Below, in pieces: positions 1 to 12,940 of a stretch of DNA of 64,000 bases (positions are counted from its first letter, which is position 1; each line of letters begins with the position of its first letter). This stretch comes from Bryum argenteum. Lineage: Eukaryota > Streptophyta > Bryopsida > Bryales > Bryaceae. A model generated the notes under the pieces. That model saw only the letters and a list, made by a program, of their open reading frames with translations. It did no database searches and was not told the DNA's origin. Position numbers and translations under genes: made by a program. The DNA lies in the NCBI GenBank assembly GCA_037043015.1, contig CM073322.1:10179601-10243600 (forward strand), read 5' to 3'.

Positions 1-289
1 TATATTTTGGTCAGTTCTGTTGTCATATTCTTTCCATTTCCTACTAGTGTTTGCACATTAATCCCTAAGAGCCTAATACATAATGAAGCAGACGAGCTAA
101 CGAAGCATAGAAATTAGAGCACCTGTTTATATTCGCAAGGAAAGCTAAAGCATGTCTGTAATCTACTAAACTGGATGTATTCACGAGGCTGTCGAAAGTA
201 CCATTGTTATGCAGATCGGTGGCCGGGCGCACGCAGGGTTCCCTCTTCTATGCCTGGACCAATGCACAGTCCCTCTTCGTTGCTTGGAG

Positions 290-1600
290 TAATGCACAGT
301 TAACCTGCTTTGCATGACCTGGTCTTCCTCCTCCACCGGCACCGTAGAGTCCACGTGTTCGACAACAGATGCTTTGGTCAATTGGTGCACTCCATGATCA
401 AAATCAAGAGTAACTGGTAGGTCCTGGAAAGTTCTTAATTAGGAGTATAGTACTAATTGCAATTTCAATCTAGGCATTACAAGTCAATCTTGGACAAACC
501 AACCCTATTTCCTTCTGAATCGTAATATACACAATCGTGTAAGGATGAGACAGAAAGTAGTTAGATGTGAAATAATTAAATAAATCATCCCTAGAATCTT
601 CTGAGTGGTTGTAAATGTGAACTCAAGTTTTAGTAAATGCATGCAACATATCTTGCTTCCTAGCGGTAATTTGTGATTTACCAGGTTTGATGTAGTGCAT
701 ACGTTTGATGTAACCTTTTTCGCCCTTGAATTCCGAAAAACTGAGATTGAAGTTAATGAAGAACGCAGTTCAGCAGTAATGAATTGTGAGTCAATGGAAA
801 CACATGCGCATAGTAGAGGAGGTCAAATAAAGCCACAAAAGAAAGAACTTGTATCTTGTTACAATGGGAATATTGAAAGTATCATGTAGCAGTTGAGCTT
901 GAGTCGAGCTAAATGTACCCACAGATTGGGTAGTTCATTGAAACTGGAGAGGACAATCAATCATCGGTATTTTTCAAATGGTCATAAGTTACTCAAATCT
1001 TGTCCGATTGGTAAGATGAGGTGTTTTCTGACACTTGGTCTTTTAGTAGACGTCCAAAAGCACCTTATATGCTAAATTTGGACAAAATGTAAGTACTTAA
1101 GATATGGCCATTTAAAAATGTTGATGATTGGTAGTTTTTTTTGGTTTCAGTGAAGTACCCAATTTGTGGGTACATTTAGCTTGACTCCAGCTAAATTGTA
1201 TTTTCCCAAAATCATTGAATATTCTAATTGTAAGGAGCACTATGTGTTAAAGAGTGTAAGAGAAATAAGATGAACGACAACCCTACTTTGAAAACCACAC
1301 CCATTTCCGAATCAATAGCTAACGCCTAAACATGTATAATGCGTCAAATTCCAAAAGAAAGTGAAAGCAAAGTAATCAGCAACTGAATGTACAACTCTAA
1401 ACCGACAAGATCGATTTTTGATTACGCGCCTTGTTCAACAATGTGCTAATTGGAATCTAGCACTTTTGTGCTCAAGGTTGCAAGGCTTTATTGTTGCGGT
1501 TCAGAGAGTTGTTATCCACCTCCAAGCAATCATTCCGCTACACTTTGTGAGTTGTTTGGCGATGTTACCGCTGTAAACCGGGTATTAATCTACATGGTAC
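290..1600 (+). repeat. Segmental duplication, copy 1
   Basis: This segment aligns by eye, with many substitutions, to about 14,285-17,000. Shared landmarks include the stretches around 600-720 and 16,130-16,220, the AGTAGAGGAGGTCAAATAAA motif near 815 and 16,295, and the GGCGATGTTACCGC stretch near 1,560 and 16,970. This copy lacks the two TIR elements found in the other copy but has its own fold-back insertion at 891-1,196. It contains no convincing gene; its short ORFs are not conserved between copies. Confidence 0.75.
891..1196. mobile_element. Fold-back (long inverted repeat) element, copy A
   Basis: Arms of roughly 38 bp, both containing AGCTAAATGTACCCACA, face each other at the two ends. 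The interior is also an imperfect inverted repeat around a GAGGTGTTTTCTGACAC motif and its partner. The same hairpin core recurs near 11,540-11,780 and 58,990-59,328, so this is a dispersed non-autonomous family. The paralogous segment near 16,320 lacks it. No coding potential. Confidence 0.65.
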
Positions 1601-4338
1601 ACTAGTAATTCCTTAATTAGTAGGGCTCTGAAAGTGCTAGCCCAGACTTTTGGATTTCCATAATTTAGGTTGTTGGGTGAAATCATATAGATGGATGAAA
1701 TTTAGTGGAGAAATGAAAGTAATTGGGGTTGGGTGACCAAGGTGGTGGCTAGGTTGGCGGTTAAAGTTTGGAGGGAGTTTGGGAATTAGGTGTCTCTCAC
1801 GAAGCCGGAGCTAGAGCTAGGAGGTGTGGGTGTGAGTGTGTGTGGAGTGTTGGATAGAGATGAGAACTACCTATATACTAAAAAATATTATAAAAATGTT
1901 TTCTTGGCTCACAAAATATCCCTGCATTGGTGAAAATAACCAAAAAATTTACAATGGGAGACTAGTCCAAAACTAGACCTTTTGCACTCAAATCTGCGCC
2001 TTCTTGAGAAAACATCTCGCTTTGGTCAAGATGTCTACTACTACGATTAGACTCTAAAAGAAATCCATCCCAAGATATAGATCAACTCTTGATCACGTGA
2101 GCAATAATCAAACCTCCAACTGTAAATTTTTGGTTGGACAAGTGTTTACAATCAGAAGGTTACTATTTGAGCCAACAGATGATTTTGATGATCTTCATAG
2201 TACAAGAGTCTATTTTTTAAGACAAAGGTGAACAACATTCTAGTTGGAGATATTTTGGTTACAGTAGCTTTGTTGATAGCATTTCCGCTCTAAAGTGAAA
2301 ATGATAAATTTTGTAATTCTTTTCAATTTATTTTTTCTTGATGTTAAAAAATATGCTATTCTGGGAAAATCATAGTATTCCTTTGAGGTATTCTTTATTG
2401 AGCATACATTATGGTATAAAATTAGTAGGTCCGCACGACCGTGCTAATAAATATTACTTTGAATACTTATGGTGCCATAAATACTTGGAAATTCAATAAT
2501 TTGAAATTCATCAGCTGAAATCGCAATCCAATTGTTTCCCACACCTCTACAAGAAATATGCTTCCAAAAACATCCCATGCGCTCCAATCCAACCGAGAGT
2601 GTTGGAGATCATACTGTCATGTCCAAAACAAAACAAAGTACTCGCCTTAGAGAATAGATGTAACTTTAGCCAATCATATCAATTTCCAATTTTCAATAAT
2701 TGAAAATATTATATATTGATATATAACTTTTACTCTCTTTACTTCAGTGTAAAAGATTTAGTAATTATTTTCAAAAATTGAATGATATACATCTAATTTA
2801 AGCATTAGAATCTTTATATTGTCTTTTGAGCAAAATTTCATAAGAGTCACACAATGCATATTCTACAACAGATTTAAGTTTCTCTTCAAACCCCCTAGGC
2901 CTTTGAGAGTTTAAATGACTATACAAACAACATTTGTAAAAAATGCAATGGCATATTGGCACAAGAAACTCTTACTTGGCATACATAATGTGTTGTGTGC
3001 ATGTGACACTTCCATGTTCTTGTGTGAGGTTCCTCGTGTTCCATTTTTAATTCACCAAGCGGACTCATCCGTGTGATCAACCCCCAAACGCCTAAGAAAG
3101 CCACAGTGGCTTTATGCTATTTTAGGCAACTTAGATGAAGGCTTCAATTTAAAGAAATTTCTTGAGAATTTCATTGGGTGTTCCCCATACTACAAGGTGG
3201 ATGTGGTAAGAATTGCAAAGTCTAATTTCAAACTTGATTCTTTTAGTATCGAGTTTACTTCCCAAGTCCAAGTGGAACAATCACAACAAAAACAGAAATA
3301 AATAAATAAATAAATTTGATATATATATAAATATATTTCTATAATAATTTTTTTAAATTTTATTTTTTCAACTTCTTTTTTATTCTTCTAAAAATGTATG
3401 TTTAATATCAGATTTAGATTTCCAAGTGACCTAGATTGAAACCTTCACCAATGTTATACGGGTAGCCTCTAGAAATTACAACATCAATTTTCAAAGTATT
3501 TAGTGATATTTCATTTATTTTCTTCCACACATTTTCAGAATTTGGAATCTTAAAATGACAAACTCATTAAAGTGCATACTCACCATTCAGATGTTGCCTA
3601 AATCATATGTGATGAACAGATGCATGGTTTTCACAAAATCATTGTATCTAGTCCTTCAGGAAAAAACTGTGCATAAAGGTTTAAAAAGAATAATAAATCA
3701 ATAATCTATTATAATCATGCATGGGTCTTCTGAAATCTTAACATTGTTATCTACATGGAAAAAAGCATTGCTAATGTTTTTGGGTATCAATCATCAAACC
3801 CCCCTTTGCACAAAATAGACTATGATTTTGGAATGATGCCCAGAAGAAGTTTTGCATTAATTTTGTATGTTATGATCTCCCAAATGGTGCAATTCTAGTA
3901 ACTAAACTTTCCAACAATGTTTGGGATAATAGTTCGGTACAAACTCCTAAGTTTAAAAGCACCATTAAGCAACATAGAACTAACCATACCTTGATTCCAA
4001 CAAGGTGGTAGAAAATTTTCAGATTTTTGTTGTGAAGATCCAAAATATGCTTGAATGTTTAGGGTGATTAAAGAACTCACACAACCCATGATACTCAAAC
4101 AAACTAAGCAAGCATGGATCACTGTTGCACAGCTTGTAACAAAGATACTTAAGTCGAAACAGAAACTTTATCACACAACGTAATTCTTTAAAAAACACTT
4201 ATATCTTGAAATGTGACAGAAAAAAAACCTTCATACATCAGACTTGATTAATATTAACCATGCCTTCAAACCAGGCAGGAAGAGCATGCTAGCTAGCTGC
4301 TAGCATGCAATGAAGAACTGTTCAATCTTCTCTCGCTC
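1601..4338. other. AT-rich intergenic stretch
   Basis: No ORF with convincing composition, no RNA gene and no clear repeat boundary is seen. There are AT microsatellite-like tracts near 3,300-3,350. Several short ORFs on both strands look random. Confidence 0.5.
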
Positions 4339-4692
4339 TCAGCCAGAGCGGTCAGCCACCTCGGCAGCCAAAGCTCGCAGGAAGGCATCGTAAGGCGATG
4401 AGGTGATCACATGCACACCGGACTTGTCCATCACCGCCGGGCTGTGCTCTTGCACCATCTTCATCTCCTTCATCAGCTCGCACAGCGATACGTACCACAA
4501 CCTCATGTCCAGCATATCCCACTCCGGCCCACCAGCAGCATCTTGAGCCGACTTCACGTCGTGTGCCATCATATATAGCACACTGCTTACATCTTGTTTG
4601 TCGGCGAGACTTCTCGTCAGAAAAGTGGGGCCGTTGGTCCAAAGAAACTCGAGGTACTCGGAGTGGGTGCCCCCGCCTACACCAACACGCAC
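4339..4692 (-). CDS. Hypothetical exon or gene fragment
   Basis: An open frame of about 117 codons on the minus strand has codon composition and GC content unlike its AT-rich surroundings, and looks coding (Met-rich helical segments such as LCELMKEMKMVQ). It opens at GTG rather than ATG, so it is more likely an internal or terminal exon, or a gene relic, than a full gene. It ends with a stop at 4,339. I recognise no domain and see no clear splice acceptor upstream. Confidence 0.3.
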   Translation of the reverse strand: MRVGVGGGTHSEYLEFLWTNGPTFLTRSLADKQDVSSVLYMMAHDVKSAQDAAGGPEWDMLDMRLWYVSLCELMKEMKMVQEHSPAVMDKSGVHVITSSPYDAFLRALAAEVADRSG

Positions 4693-5039
4693 GTCCAGCC
4701 CGGAAATGAAACGTCACGTTTACGGAAGTTGATCAACAAGGGACATTTTACATGGGGAGTCAAGCCACTTGGAGAACACATTAAACAATTAATAAAGTGT
4801 GGGCCAATTTCCCCATGTGTAAAGCCCTTGCGGCCGATTTCTTAATGAACAAAACAAAGCCATGGGACCAATTAGCTACATTCCATGCTTTTGATTTGTT
4901 CACATTATTATATTTAACTAAGTGAAATATTGATTTCATATTGAAATTAAGAAATGGCCTTCAAGCCATGAATAGACCTTCCATTCTTGTATCTCCCAAC
5001 TTGTGCAGCCCCGGCTCCGCCACCTACAATCTATATATT

Positions 5040-5480
5040 TGCTTCTATAACATAATTTACAGTTTGGCGATCCTTTCTATCCACCTAAGTACCTACCCAA
5101 CTACGTACCTACTCAACTACGTACCTACCCACCTACATACAAACCTACTTACCCTTTATGCTTTTGGATTATGTATAAACAAAAAAAAAAAAAAAAAAAA
5201 AAAAAAGAAAAGGAAAAAAAAAAGGAAAAAAAGAAAGGAAAAAAAAAGAAAACAAAAGAAAGAAAAAGAAACACAAGCGCACATAAAAATAATAAACATA
5301 ATAGTGTTCAAGAAAATGGTATACCCGGGATACTTTTTTTGATTCTCCGTCAAGACCACGGGGACCATACTATACAAAATTGGGCGATCCTTCGTACCCA
5401 CCAATGTACCAACCTAACAACTCAACTACCTACCAACCTACGAACTTACCTACCTACCTACCTACCTACCTACCTTCTTC
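5040..5480. repeat. CTAC-rich and purine-rich low-complexity tract
   Basis: Two CTAC/TACC-rich stretches (about 5,080-5,155 and 5,405-5,476, the latter ending in a pure TACC run) flank an A-rich purine block at 5,178-5,272 that starts with roughly 26 consecutive A. Both CTAC stretches begin with a similar TTGG(G)CGATCCTT sequence. The A run behind a unique sequence could be the tail of a retroposed transcript, but no target duplication is obvious. Lysine- and phenylalanine-rich ORFs here are composition artefacts. Confidence 0.7.
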
Positions 5481-5720
5481 TATGTTCTTTTTACTATGCT
5501 TGACTAACCATGCAAAGCCCTTGGGGCCAATTTCAAGAATTGAACCATTCACAAGAGAGGATTTGGCCACGAATTTGGCCCCACCAATCGTCCAAAGCAG
5601 CTCAAACTCTGATCTACGGGTGCGAGCTTTATACTATAATTCAAGAACTTACTAAGTAAATTGCATACGAGGTCGACCATTCAGGATATTTCAGGGCATT
5701 GATCGAGGTACATACCTTGG

Positions 5721-6341
5721 GTGATGGTCTGGTTGGGGTACCCAAAAAGGTTGTCCAATGAACAATTGCACTCTATGCTGGTGTGACAAACATATCCATT
5801 TTTAAACTGTAATACAATAAGACTACATTAGATGTGGTTTTAGTTGTCTATACTTATAATGTATCAAGAAAAAAAATTAAAAATTAAAAAAAATATTTTG
5901 AAGTAATTTTATTTGATTTTTTAGTTGAAAAAGTAAGTCATGTCCCAATAACCTAAAATCCATAAAATCAAGCAAATGGAATATCAACCATTTTTATTTT
6001 AATATAATTTTTGAATATGACCTACATCTTCTTGTATAGAATACAAAATAATTTATCTAATAATAAAAAAATTAATTCATTGTGCACTATAATGCCTGCA
6101 AATCCTCAAATTCAACACTTTTTCCCTCATCTATGAATGGATCCAAAAAAAATAAAAAATCTAAAAGAAAATCTATAGGCATATATACTTTGATTTCAGT
6201 GAGGTGCATGATATTTTATTTTCTATTTTAGGGTCTTTTTACTTGATGAAAATGACTAAATTAGACAAACTTTGGAGGTTTTCAGTAAAAATAACCTAAT
6301 TAGTGTGTCCAAAAAGTGATACCCCAAGCTTACCATTGCCC
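5721..6341 (+). mobile_element. 621-bp non-autonomous TIR element, copy 1
   Basis: The reverse complement of this segment is found nearly intact at 51,401-52,021. Homology stops sharply at both ends. The ends form an imperfect inverted repeat (ATGGTCTGGTTGGGGTACC against ATGGTAAGCTTGGGGTATC, read inward). CCTTG near both flanks may be a target duplication. The interior is AT-rich and has no ORF. The right end contains GGTAAGC, which resembles a splice donor and abuts the ORF fragment at 6,343-6,577. Confidence 0.7.
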
Positions 6342-6342
6342 C

Positions 6343-6577
6343 CTTGCTTCATTATGAGGTTCATGGACGCCGATCCATCCTTCTTGTCATACCGACAGTC
6401 CTCACGATATCCGGATCCTCGGGCGTGTTGGGATGGCACCAACATTACAGCGTCTCCATTGTTGTCAACCTGGATGTCAGCTCCAGGAGTTGGGGCTTCC
6501 GGAAATGTCCACAACTCAATATTCCTTCGAGACGGCCCAGAAACGGAGCTCAGTGCCTCCTCCAGAAAGAACGCCAT
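6343..6577 (-). CDS. Hypothetical exon fragment between an element and a tandem array
   Basis: From an ATG at 6,577, about 78 codons of non-repetitive, balanced composition run leftward (MAFFLEEALSSVSGP at the start). The frame then enters the terminus of the 621-bp element, where a GTAAGC donor-like sequence lies. The upstream side abuts the first unit of the 280-bp tandem array. I recognise no domain. It is probably a gene relic or first exon separated from its gene by the insertion. Confidence 0.3.
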
Positions 6578-6626
6578 GATGGTATAGTAAACAACAACTG
6601 CCAACAACACAACACCAGGTAATAGC

Positions 6627-9600
6627 ACCGCTCAAGTGAGTTCGGAAGGCTAGCGGTCACGGACGTCAGTGCAGGCGGCGGCGGCAACGGCGTCCACCAC
6701 TGTCACGAACGCAGCTCTTACTAGCTAGCGAAGAAGCGAATGACCGCACGGTAGAGAGAACTCCAACCTCGCCACCTCGCCGAAATGGATTTACCTCGCG
6801 ACCTCCCCGATATCACAATAACAATGAATGCAACTCTTCACCGCGATCACGACACTAACTCACAGTTACAAGAAATGTCGAAATCCATCGACTTTCCCGA
6901 CCAGTACCGCTCAAGTGAGTTCGGAAGGCTAGCGCTCACGGACGTCAGTGCAGGCGGCGGCAACGGCGTCCACCACTGTCACGAACGCAGCTCTTACTAG
7001 CTAGCGAAGAAGCGAATGACCGCACGGTAGAGAGAACTCCAACCTCGCCACCTCGCCGAAATGGATTTACCTCGCGACCTCCCCGATATCACAATAACAA
7101 TGAACGCAACTCTTCACGGCGATCACGAGACTAACTCACAGCTACATGAAATGTCGAAATCCATCGACTTTCTCGACAGCAGCTAACCCAGTACCGCTCA
7201 AGTGAGTTCGGAAGGCAAGCGGTCACGGACGTCGCGATCTTGGGGCGGCGGCAACGGCGTCCACCATTGTCACGAACGCAGTTCTAACTAGCTAGCGAAG
7301 AAGCGAATGACCGCACGGTAGAGAGAACTCCAACCTCGCCACCTCGCCGAAATAGATTTACCTCGCGACCTCCCCGATATCACAATAACAATGAACGCAA
7401 CTCTTCACGGCGATCACGACACTAACTCACAGTTACAAGAAATGTCGAAATCCATCGACTTTCTCGACCAGTACCGCTCAAGTGAGTTCGGAAGGCTAGC
7501 GGTCACGGACGTCGATCTTTGGCGGCGGCAACGCGTCCGTCCACCATCATCACGAACGCAGCTCTTACTAGCTAGCGAAGAAGCGAATGACCGCACGGTA
7601 GAGAGAACTCCAACCTCGCCACCTCGCCGAAATGGATTTACCTCGCGACCTCCCCGATATCACAATAACAATGAACGCAACTCTTCACGGCGATCACGAG
7701 ACTAACTCACAGCTACATGAAATGTCGAAATCCATCGACTTTCTCGACAGCAGCTAACCCAGTACCGCTCAAGTGAGTTCGGAAGGCAAGCGGTCACGGA
7801 CGTCAGTGCAGGCGGCGGCGGCAACGGCGTCCACCATTGTCACGAACGCAGTTCTAACTAGCTAGCGAAGAAGCGAATGACCGCACGGTAGAGAGAACTC
7901 CAACCTCGCCACCTCGCCGAAATGGATTTACCTCGCGACCTCCCCGATATCACAATAACAATGAACGCAACTCTTCACCGCGATCACGACACTAACTCAC
8001 AGTTACAAGAAATGTCGAAATCCATCGACTTTCTCGACCAGTACCGCTCAAGTGAGTTCGGAAGGCTAGCGGTCACGGACATCAGTGCTGGCGGCGGCAA
8101 CGGCGTCCACCACTGTCACGAACGCAGCTCTTACTAGCTAGCGAAGAAGCGAATGACCGCACGGTAGAGAGAACTCCAACCTCGCCACCTTGCCGAAATG
8201 GATTAACCTCGCGACCTCCCCGATATCACAATAACAATGAACGCAACTCTTCACGGCGATCACGAGACTAACTCACAGCTACATGAAATGTCGAAATCCA
8301 TCGACTTTCTCGACAGCAGCTAACCCAGTACCGCTCAAGTGAGTTCGGAAGGCTAGCGGTCACGGACGTCAGTGCAGGCGGCGACGGCAACGGCGTCCAC
8401 CACTGTCACGAACGCAGTTCTAACTAGCTAGCGAAGAAGCGAATGACCGCACGGTAGAGAGAACTCCAACCTCGCCACCTCGCCGAAATGGATTTACCTC
8501 GCGACCTCCCCGATATCACAATAACAATGAACGCAACTCTTCACGGCGATCACGAGACTAACTCACAGCTACAAGAAATGTCGAAATCCTTCAACGTCAA
8601 CAAAAAATAACCGGAATTCATCGACTTTCTCGACAGCAGGTAACCCAGTACCGCTCAAGTGAGTTCGGAAGGCTAGCGGTCACGGACGTCAGTGCAGGCG
8701 GCGGCAACGGCGTCCACCACTGTCACGAACGCAGCTCTTACTAGCTAGCGAAGAAGCGAATGACCGCACGGTAGAGAGAACTCCAACCTCGCCACCTCGC
8801 CGAAATGGATTTACCTCGCGACCTCCCCGATATCACAATAACAATGAACGCAACTCTTCACGGCGATCACGAGACTAACTCACAGCTACATGAAATGTCG
8901 AAATCCATCGACTTTCTCGACAAAGAGTAACCCAAAGACCGCTCAAGTGAGTTCGGAAGGCTAGCGGTCACGGACGTCGATGCGGCGCGGCGACGGCACG
9001 GCGTCCACCACCACCGTCACGAACGCAGTTCTAACTAGCTAGCGAAGAAGCGAATGACCGCACGGTAGAGAGAACTCCAACCTCGCCACCTCGCCGAAAT
9101 GGATTTACCTCGCGACCTCCCCGATATCACAATAACAATGAACGCAACTCTTCACGGCGATCACGAGACTAACTCACAACTACAAGAAAAATGTCGAAAT
9201 CCTTCAACGTCAACAAAAATAACCGAATTCATCGACTTTCTCGACAAAGAGTAACCCAATCCGCTCAAGTGAGTTCGGAAGGCTAGCGGTCACGGACGTC
9301 GGTGCGGCGCGCGGCAACGTCCACCATCATCACGAACGCAGCTCTTACTAGCTAGCGAAGAAGCGAATGACCGCACGGTAGAGAGAACTCCAACCTCGCC
9401 ACCTCGCCGAAATGGATTTACCTCGCGACCTCCCCGATATCACAATAACAATGAACGCAACTCTTCACGGCGATCACGAGACTAACTCACAGCTACATGA
9501 AATGTCGAAATCCATCGACTTTCTCGACAGCAGGTAACCCAGTACCGCTCAAGTGAGTTCGGAAGGCTAGCGGTCACGGACGTCAGTGCAGGCGGCGGCA

Positions 9601-9835
9601 ACGGCGTCCACCACTGTCACGAACGCAGCTCTTACTAGCTAGCGAAGAAGCGAATGACCGCACGGTAGAGAGAACTCCAACCTCGCCACCTCGCCGAAAT
9701 GGATTTACCTCGCGACCTCCCCGATATCACAATAACAATGAACGCAACTCTTCACGGCGATCACGAGACTAACTCACAGCTACAAGAAATGTCGAAATCC
9801 TCCAACGTCAACAAAAAGTAACCGATATTCGAGTA
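6627..9835 (+). repeat. Tandem array, 11 units of about 279-321 bp
   Basis: Units start with ACCGCTCAAGTGAGTTCGGA (or a close variant) at about 6627, 6906, 7193, 7473, 7764, 8043, 8330, 8650, 8938, 9259 and 9544. Lengths alternate 279/287 for the first six units, a dimeric higher-order pattern. Later units are 285-288 or 320-321 bp; the long form carries an extra segment near TTCAACGTCAAC. Units are highly similar and GC-rich against AT-rich flanks. Each unit carries an ATG-led frame (MDLPRDLPDITITMN, up to 71 codons when intact) that runs into a consensus-like donor CAA/GTGAGT, so the unit may derive from a first exon plus splice site. Frames are intact in only some units. Confidence 0.95.
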
Positions 9836-10100
9836 TCGCGAAATCAAGAAAAATTCAATGGATGCAAGGCAGGGCTGGTACTTACGACTACAGGAAGAAG
9901 AAGGAGGAGGATCCAGCGACGTGGAGCGGATGGCAGCGAGGAGAGGATGCAGATATCGGAATACTGTGAGATAGAGCGCAATAAGTAGAGGAGAATTGAG
10001 GTAGGGCCAGGGGAGTAGGAGCCTCGGAGCGTGAGAAGGACATGATAACTTGGTGAATCAAGAGATAAAAGAGAAATTGCTGTGGGAAGGAAGCTAGCTG

Positions 10101-10517
10101 TGGCTAGCTGTGGCTCGGCTGCTGCTGTTGTTTTTGCTTCTGCATGGAGGTGGTCTGTGTCACGAGGTGTCACATGCAGCGAGAACAGACACAACAATAT
10201 ATGAACAGGAATTTGTGAAGCTGCTGCTGCACAAGAAGAACGAAGTCAAAGCGGAGCTGGCTGTGAAGACGAGTCTCGTTAACGGCGGGCGTGGCTTTTA
10301 TCTCGCTGCTTTGCTTTTGAGGTTTTTCATTCGTTTATGGGATGACTTGCATTCATCCGAAGTGCTTAGTTCGAACGTGAACGTGTCAAAATGCTTCAAC
10401 AAAAAGATGATGAAGAAGCTCGATCAGGGACTCTATGCAATTATGCATGAGATAGTACCTGCGGAGCTGGACGATTGGTGCAGCGAGGAATTGGTGCACA
10501 ACAATGCAGCGGGGTGA
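10101..10517 (+). CDS. Possible secreted-protein exon
   Basis: An open frame of about 135 codons starts after an in-frame stop and has no ATG near its beginning; it opens at CTG/GTG. Its N-terminal stretch is hydrophobic and Leu-rich (ARLLLLFLLLHGGG) like a signal peptide, followed by a Lys-rich, helix-prone region with two Cys near the C-terminus. It lies just downstream of the tandem array. Lacking a start, it would need an upstream exon or is a relic. Unrecognised family. Confidence 0.25.
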   Translation, partial: WLAVARLLLLFLLLHGGGLCHEVSHAARTDTTIYEQEFVKLLLHKKNEVKAELAVKTSLVNGGRGFYLAALLLRFFIRLWDDLHSSEVLSSNVNVSKCFNKKMMKKLDQGLYAIMHEIVPAELDDWCSEELVHNNAAG

Positions 10518-12013
10518 GAGAAGACAATGAGGCACGATCGATCACACCAGCAGACGAGCTGTATGGTTCATGGAAGAGCTCTGTGTCTACATACATGCAT
10601 GGTAGCGAAAGCAAACACCACGAGAGGTAAATACTAAGAGATGCAAGTGAGCTCGTTGGCATGCCCCTGATGACAACGATCCTTGCTACATCTGGCCATC
10701 CCGACTCCCGAGTACATGGAAAGTACCGGGCAATTCTGGTCAACAGTTCGGGTGTATGTAAAGTCCGGGCCAGCACGACTCATTTCTTACTAAAAACATA
10801 CGGGTTACCTAGAGTGGAACTAAAGGTAATACCGACTGATTGGGTACTTTACTGAAACGTGATAGAATTGTCTGTACCCTACCTCGTGGTCAGTTTCGAC
10901 ATAAATTAATTCAAATCAAGAATGTTGAATGTGGTGGAAAATTATATGTTGGGATTTGTTGAAAGTGCAGAAATTATAAAGTCTTAAGCAATAAGGCTTT
11001 ATAAACAACTATAGATTTTTCATCTATAAAGTGGAAAATATAAAATTTGAGATGTAGAAAAAAATTGCTTCAAATTAAAAATACAACTCATTCTCAAACC
11101 AAGATAAAAAGTCTCAATCTTATATCAATACAAATACTATGATAATGGTAAATACTATATTAAAGTTGCTTCATAGTGCATGTTGATGAAGCATCACAAT
11201 GGTCCTACTCTACAGTCACCATATGTCGTTGTGTCTTCATTTTTCAGTGTAATTCAAAACATGAAACACATAATTAAAACTCATTGGTCATGGAAATGGT
11301 TTTAATTTTGCAAATGAAATCTTCAAATCGAAAAATGCATACCTTAACTAGTATGTGAAGCGTATTTCTTTGTCACTCTTTCAAGCCTGGCCCCACCATT
11401 AATAGTGACCCCACAAAACGCCGAAAGGCCAGAATGAACATGCTGGCGAAGTTCAAAATCCGGAATATTTCTATTTCTAATGCCAAAAGCTTTGCCCAGT
11501 TAAAAATAATTCATTCCGTCTCTTGTGTGTTGAAATTGACCACAAGGTACGATATTCTCAAATGGTCATACCTTACTCAATTTTTTCCAAACTGGGCACA
11601 TGAAGTGTTTTTTGACATTGAATCTTTTTGTAAATGTCAAAAAACACCTCATGTGCTCAATTTGGACAAAACTTGAAGAAGATATGGCCATTTGGAAATG
11701 TCAACGATTGATTGTTTTGTTCACTTTCAGTGAAGTACATAAGGTGGAGGTACCCATACTCGACAAGTTAAGGCGATTGGCACAGTACGAGTAAGATTAC
11801 AAGCTGGGAGAAATTTTTGGAAGGGAAATAAGGTTCATAAAGAATGAGCATTTTTGGAATTTTTTTTTTTTTGCAAAATTGAAATTACTACAGATTTTTA
11901 AGGTGAAAAGTTGAACCAAATGGGTAACCAACATATAGCTTCACCGATAACCGATAATATGAAGAGCAATTCTCGAACACAGTCTACTAATACCCGTGAT
12001 AGGAGATCATTAA
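10518..12013. other. Intergenic AT-rich sequence with a fold-back core
   Basis: No gene is supported. About 11,540-11,780 holds a second copy of the hairpin core also seen at 0.9-1.2 kb and 59.0-59.3 kb (GTGTTTTTTGACAT and its complement with spacing). Its outer arm appears to continue beyond the nested TTAA element: a TACCTCCACCTTA stretch near 13,145 is the complement of one near 11,745. Confidence 0.5.
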
Positions 12014-12936
12014 CCCCTAAAAATCCAGGAAAGCCGATTCGGTTTTCTGAGATTTCGGGCAGCTCATTTTAAGCATTTAAACTGATATTTTTGCCTAAGA
12101 TTTTTATTGGGTGCTCCACATGCAGTAATGTGTATGTGGTAAAATTTTCAAAGTCAAATTTTAATTTTATAACCTTCATCTAGAAATTTTAGGTTTCAAG
12201 TCCAAAACGGGCAGTTTAAAATAATTTTTTTTAATTTTTTTTTTTTTAGAAATATGTTCATTACCAAATTACTATTCAAATTCCAATGTGTCCGAAGTCA
12301 AAAAGTTTACCAATTTTACAAGGGCAGCCTCCAAAACTTTCAAAAACAATCTTCACAATTTCTAGTAATTTTACAATTTTTCTTTCAAAAATTGCCAAAA
12401 TTCGAGATTTTGGATTTTTCCAAGATTTTTTTCAAAATTCACATTATCATAAATGCACCTTCTCACCGTCGAGATTTTTCTCAAACTAAATATATCATAC
12501 GTGGTGCTTGTTTTACTATATGGTTGTTTTTAGACCTTCTTTCATAAAATATTTTACATTAAGGTCAAAAAGTGGAATTGGTCTCTAAAATTTTGCATGA
12601 GCATAACCAACTTGAATACCTACATGAAAAAAAATGAGGGAAAAATATTTGGAATAACAATCATCAAGTTGCCCTTGGCACCATTTAGACAATGCCTCTC
12701 ACGCAGTGGCAAAAAAAAAGTGTTGGTCAAACTTTGATTGTTATGATCTCACAAATGAAAAACATCCAACGGTTGAAATTTTGACCAGTCCTTTGTATAC
12801 AAGTTAGGTACAAGATCTTACGGTTCAAAGTCTAAAACCAGAAAAAAAAGTTTCTCCATTTCCCCATCTCCCAACGAAGGTGAAAAATGGCAGTTTTTGG
12901 TTCTGGAGGTCGAGGAAACCCCTGGATTTTTAGGGG
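12014..12936 (+). mobile_element. piggyBac-like non-autonomous element, copy 1
   Basis: The element begins CCCCTAAAAATCCAGG and ends with the inverse CCTGGATTTTTAGGGG, and is flanked on both sides by TTAA (12,010-12,013 and 12,937-12,940). TTAA duplication with CCC...GGG ends is the signature of the piggyBac superfamily (established knowledge). It is about 923 bp, AT-rich, with no transposase ORF. A second copy lies inverted at 15,139-16,066 with few differences. Confidence 0.85.
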
Positions 12937-12940
12937 TTAA

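Noticed and set aside
5171..5503. Lys-rich ORF and the opposite Phe-rich ORF
   Set aside because: Both are translations of a purine-rich low-complexity tract.
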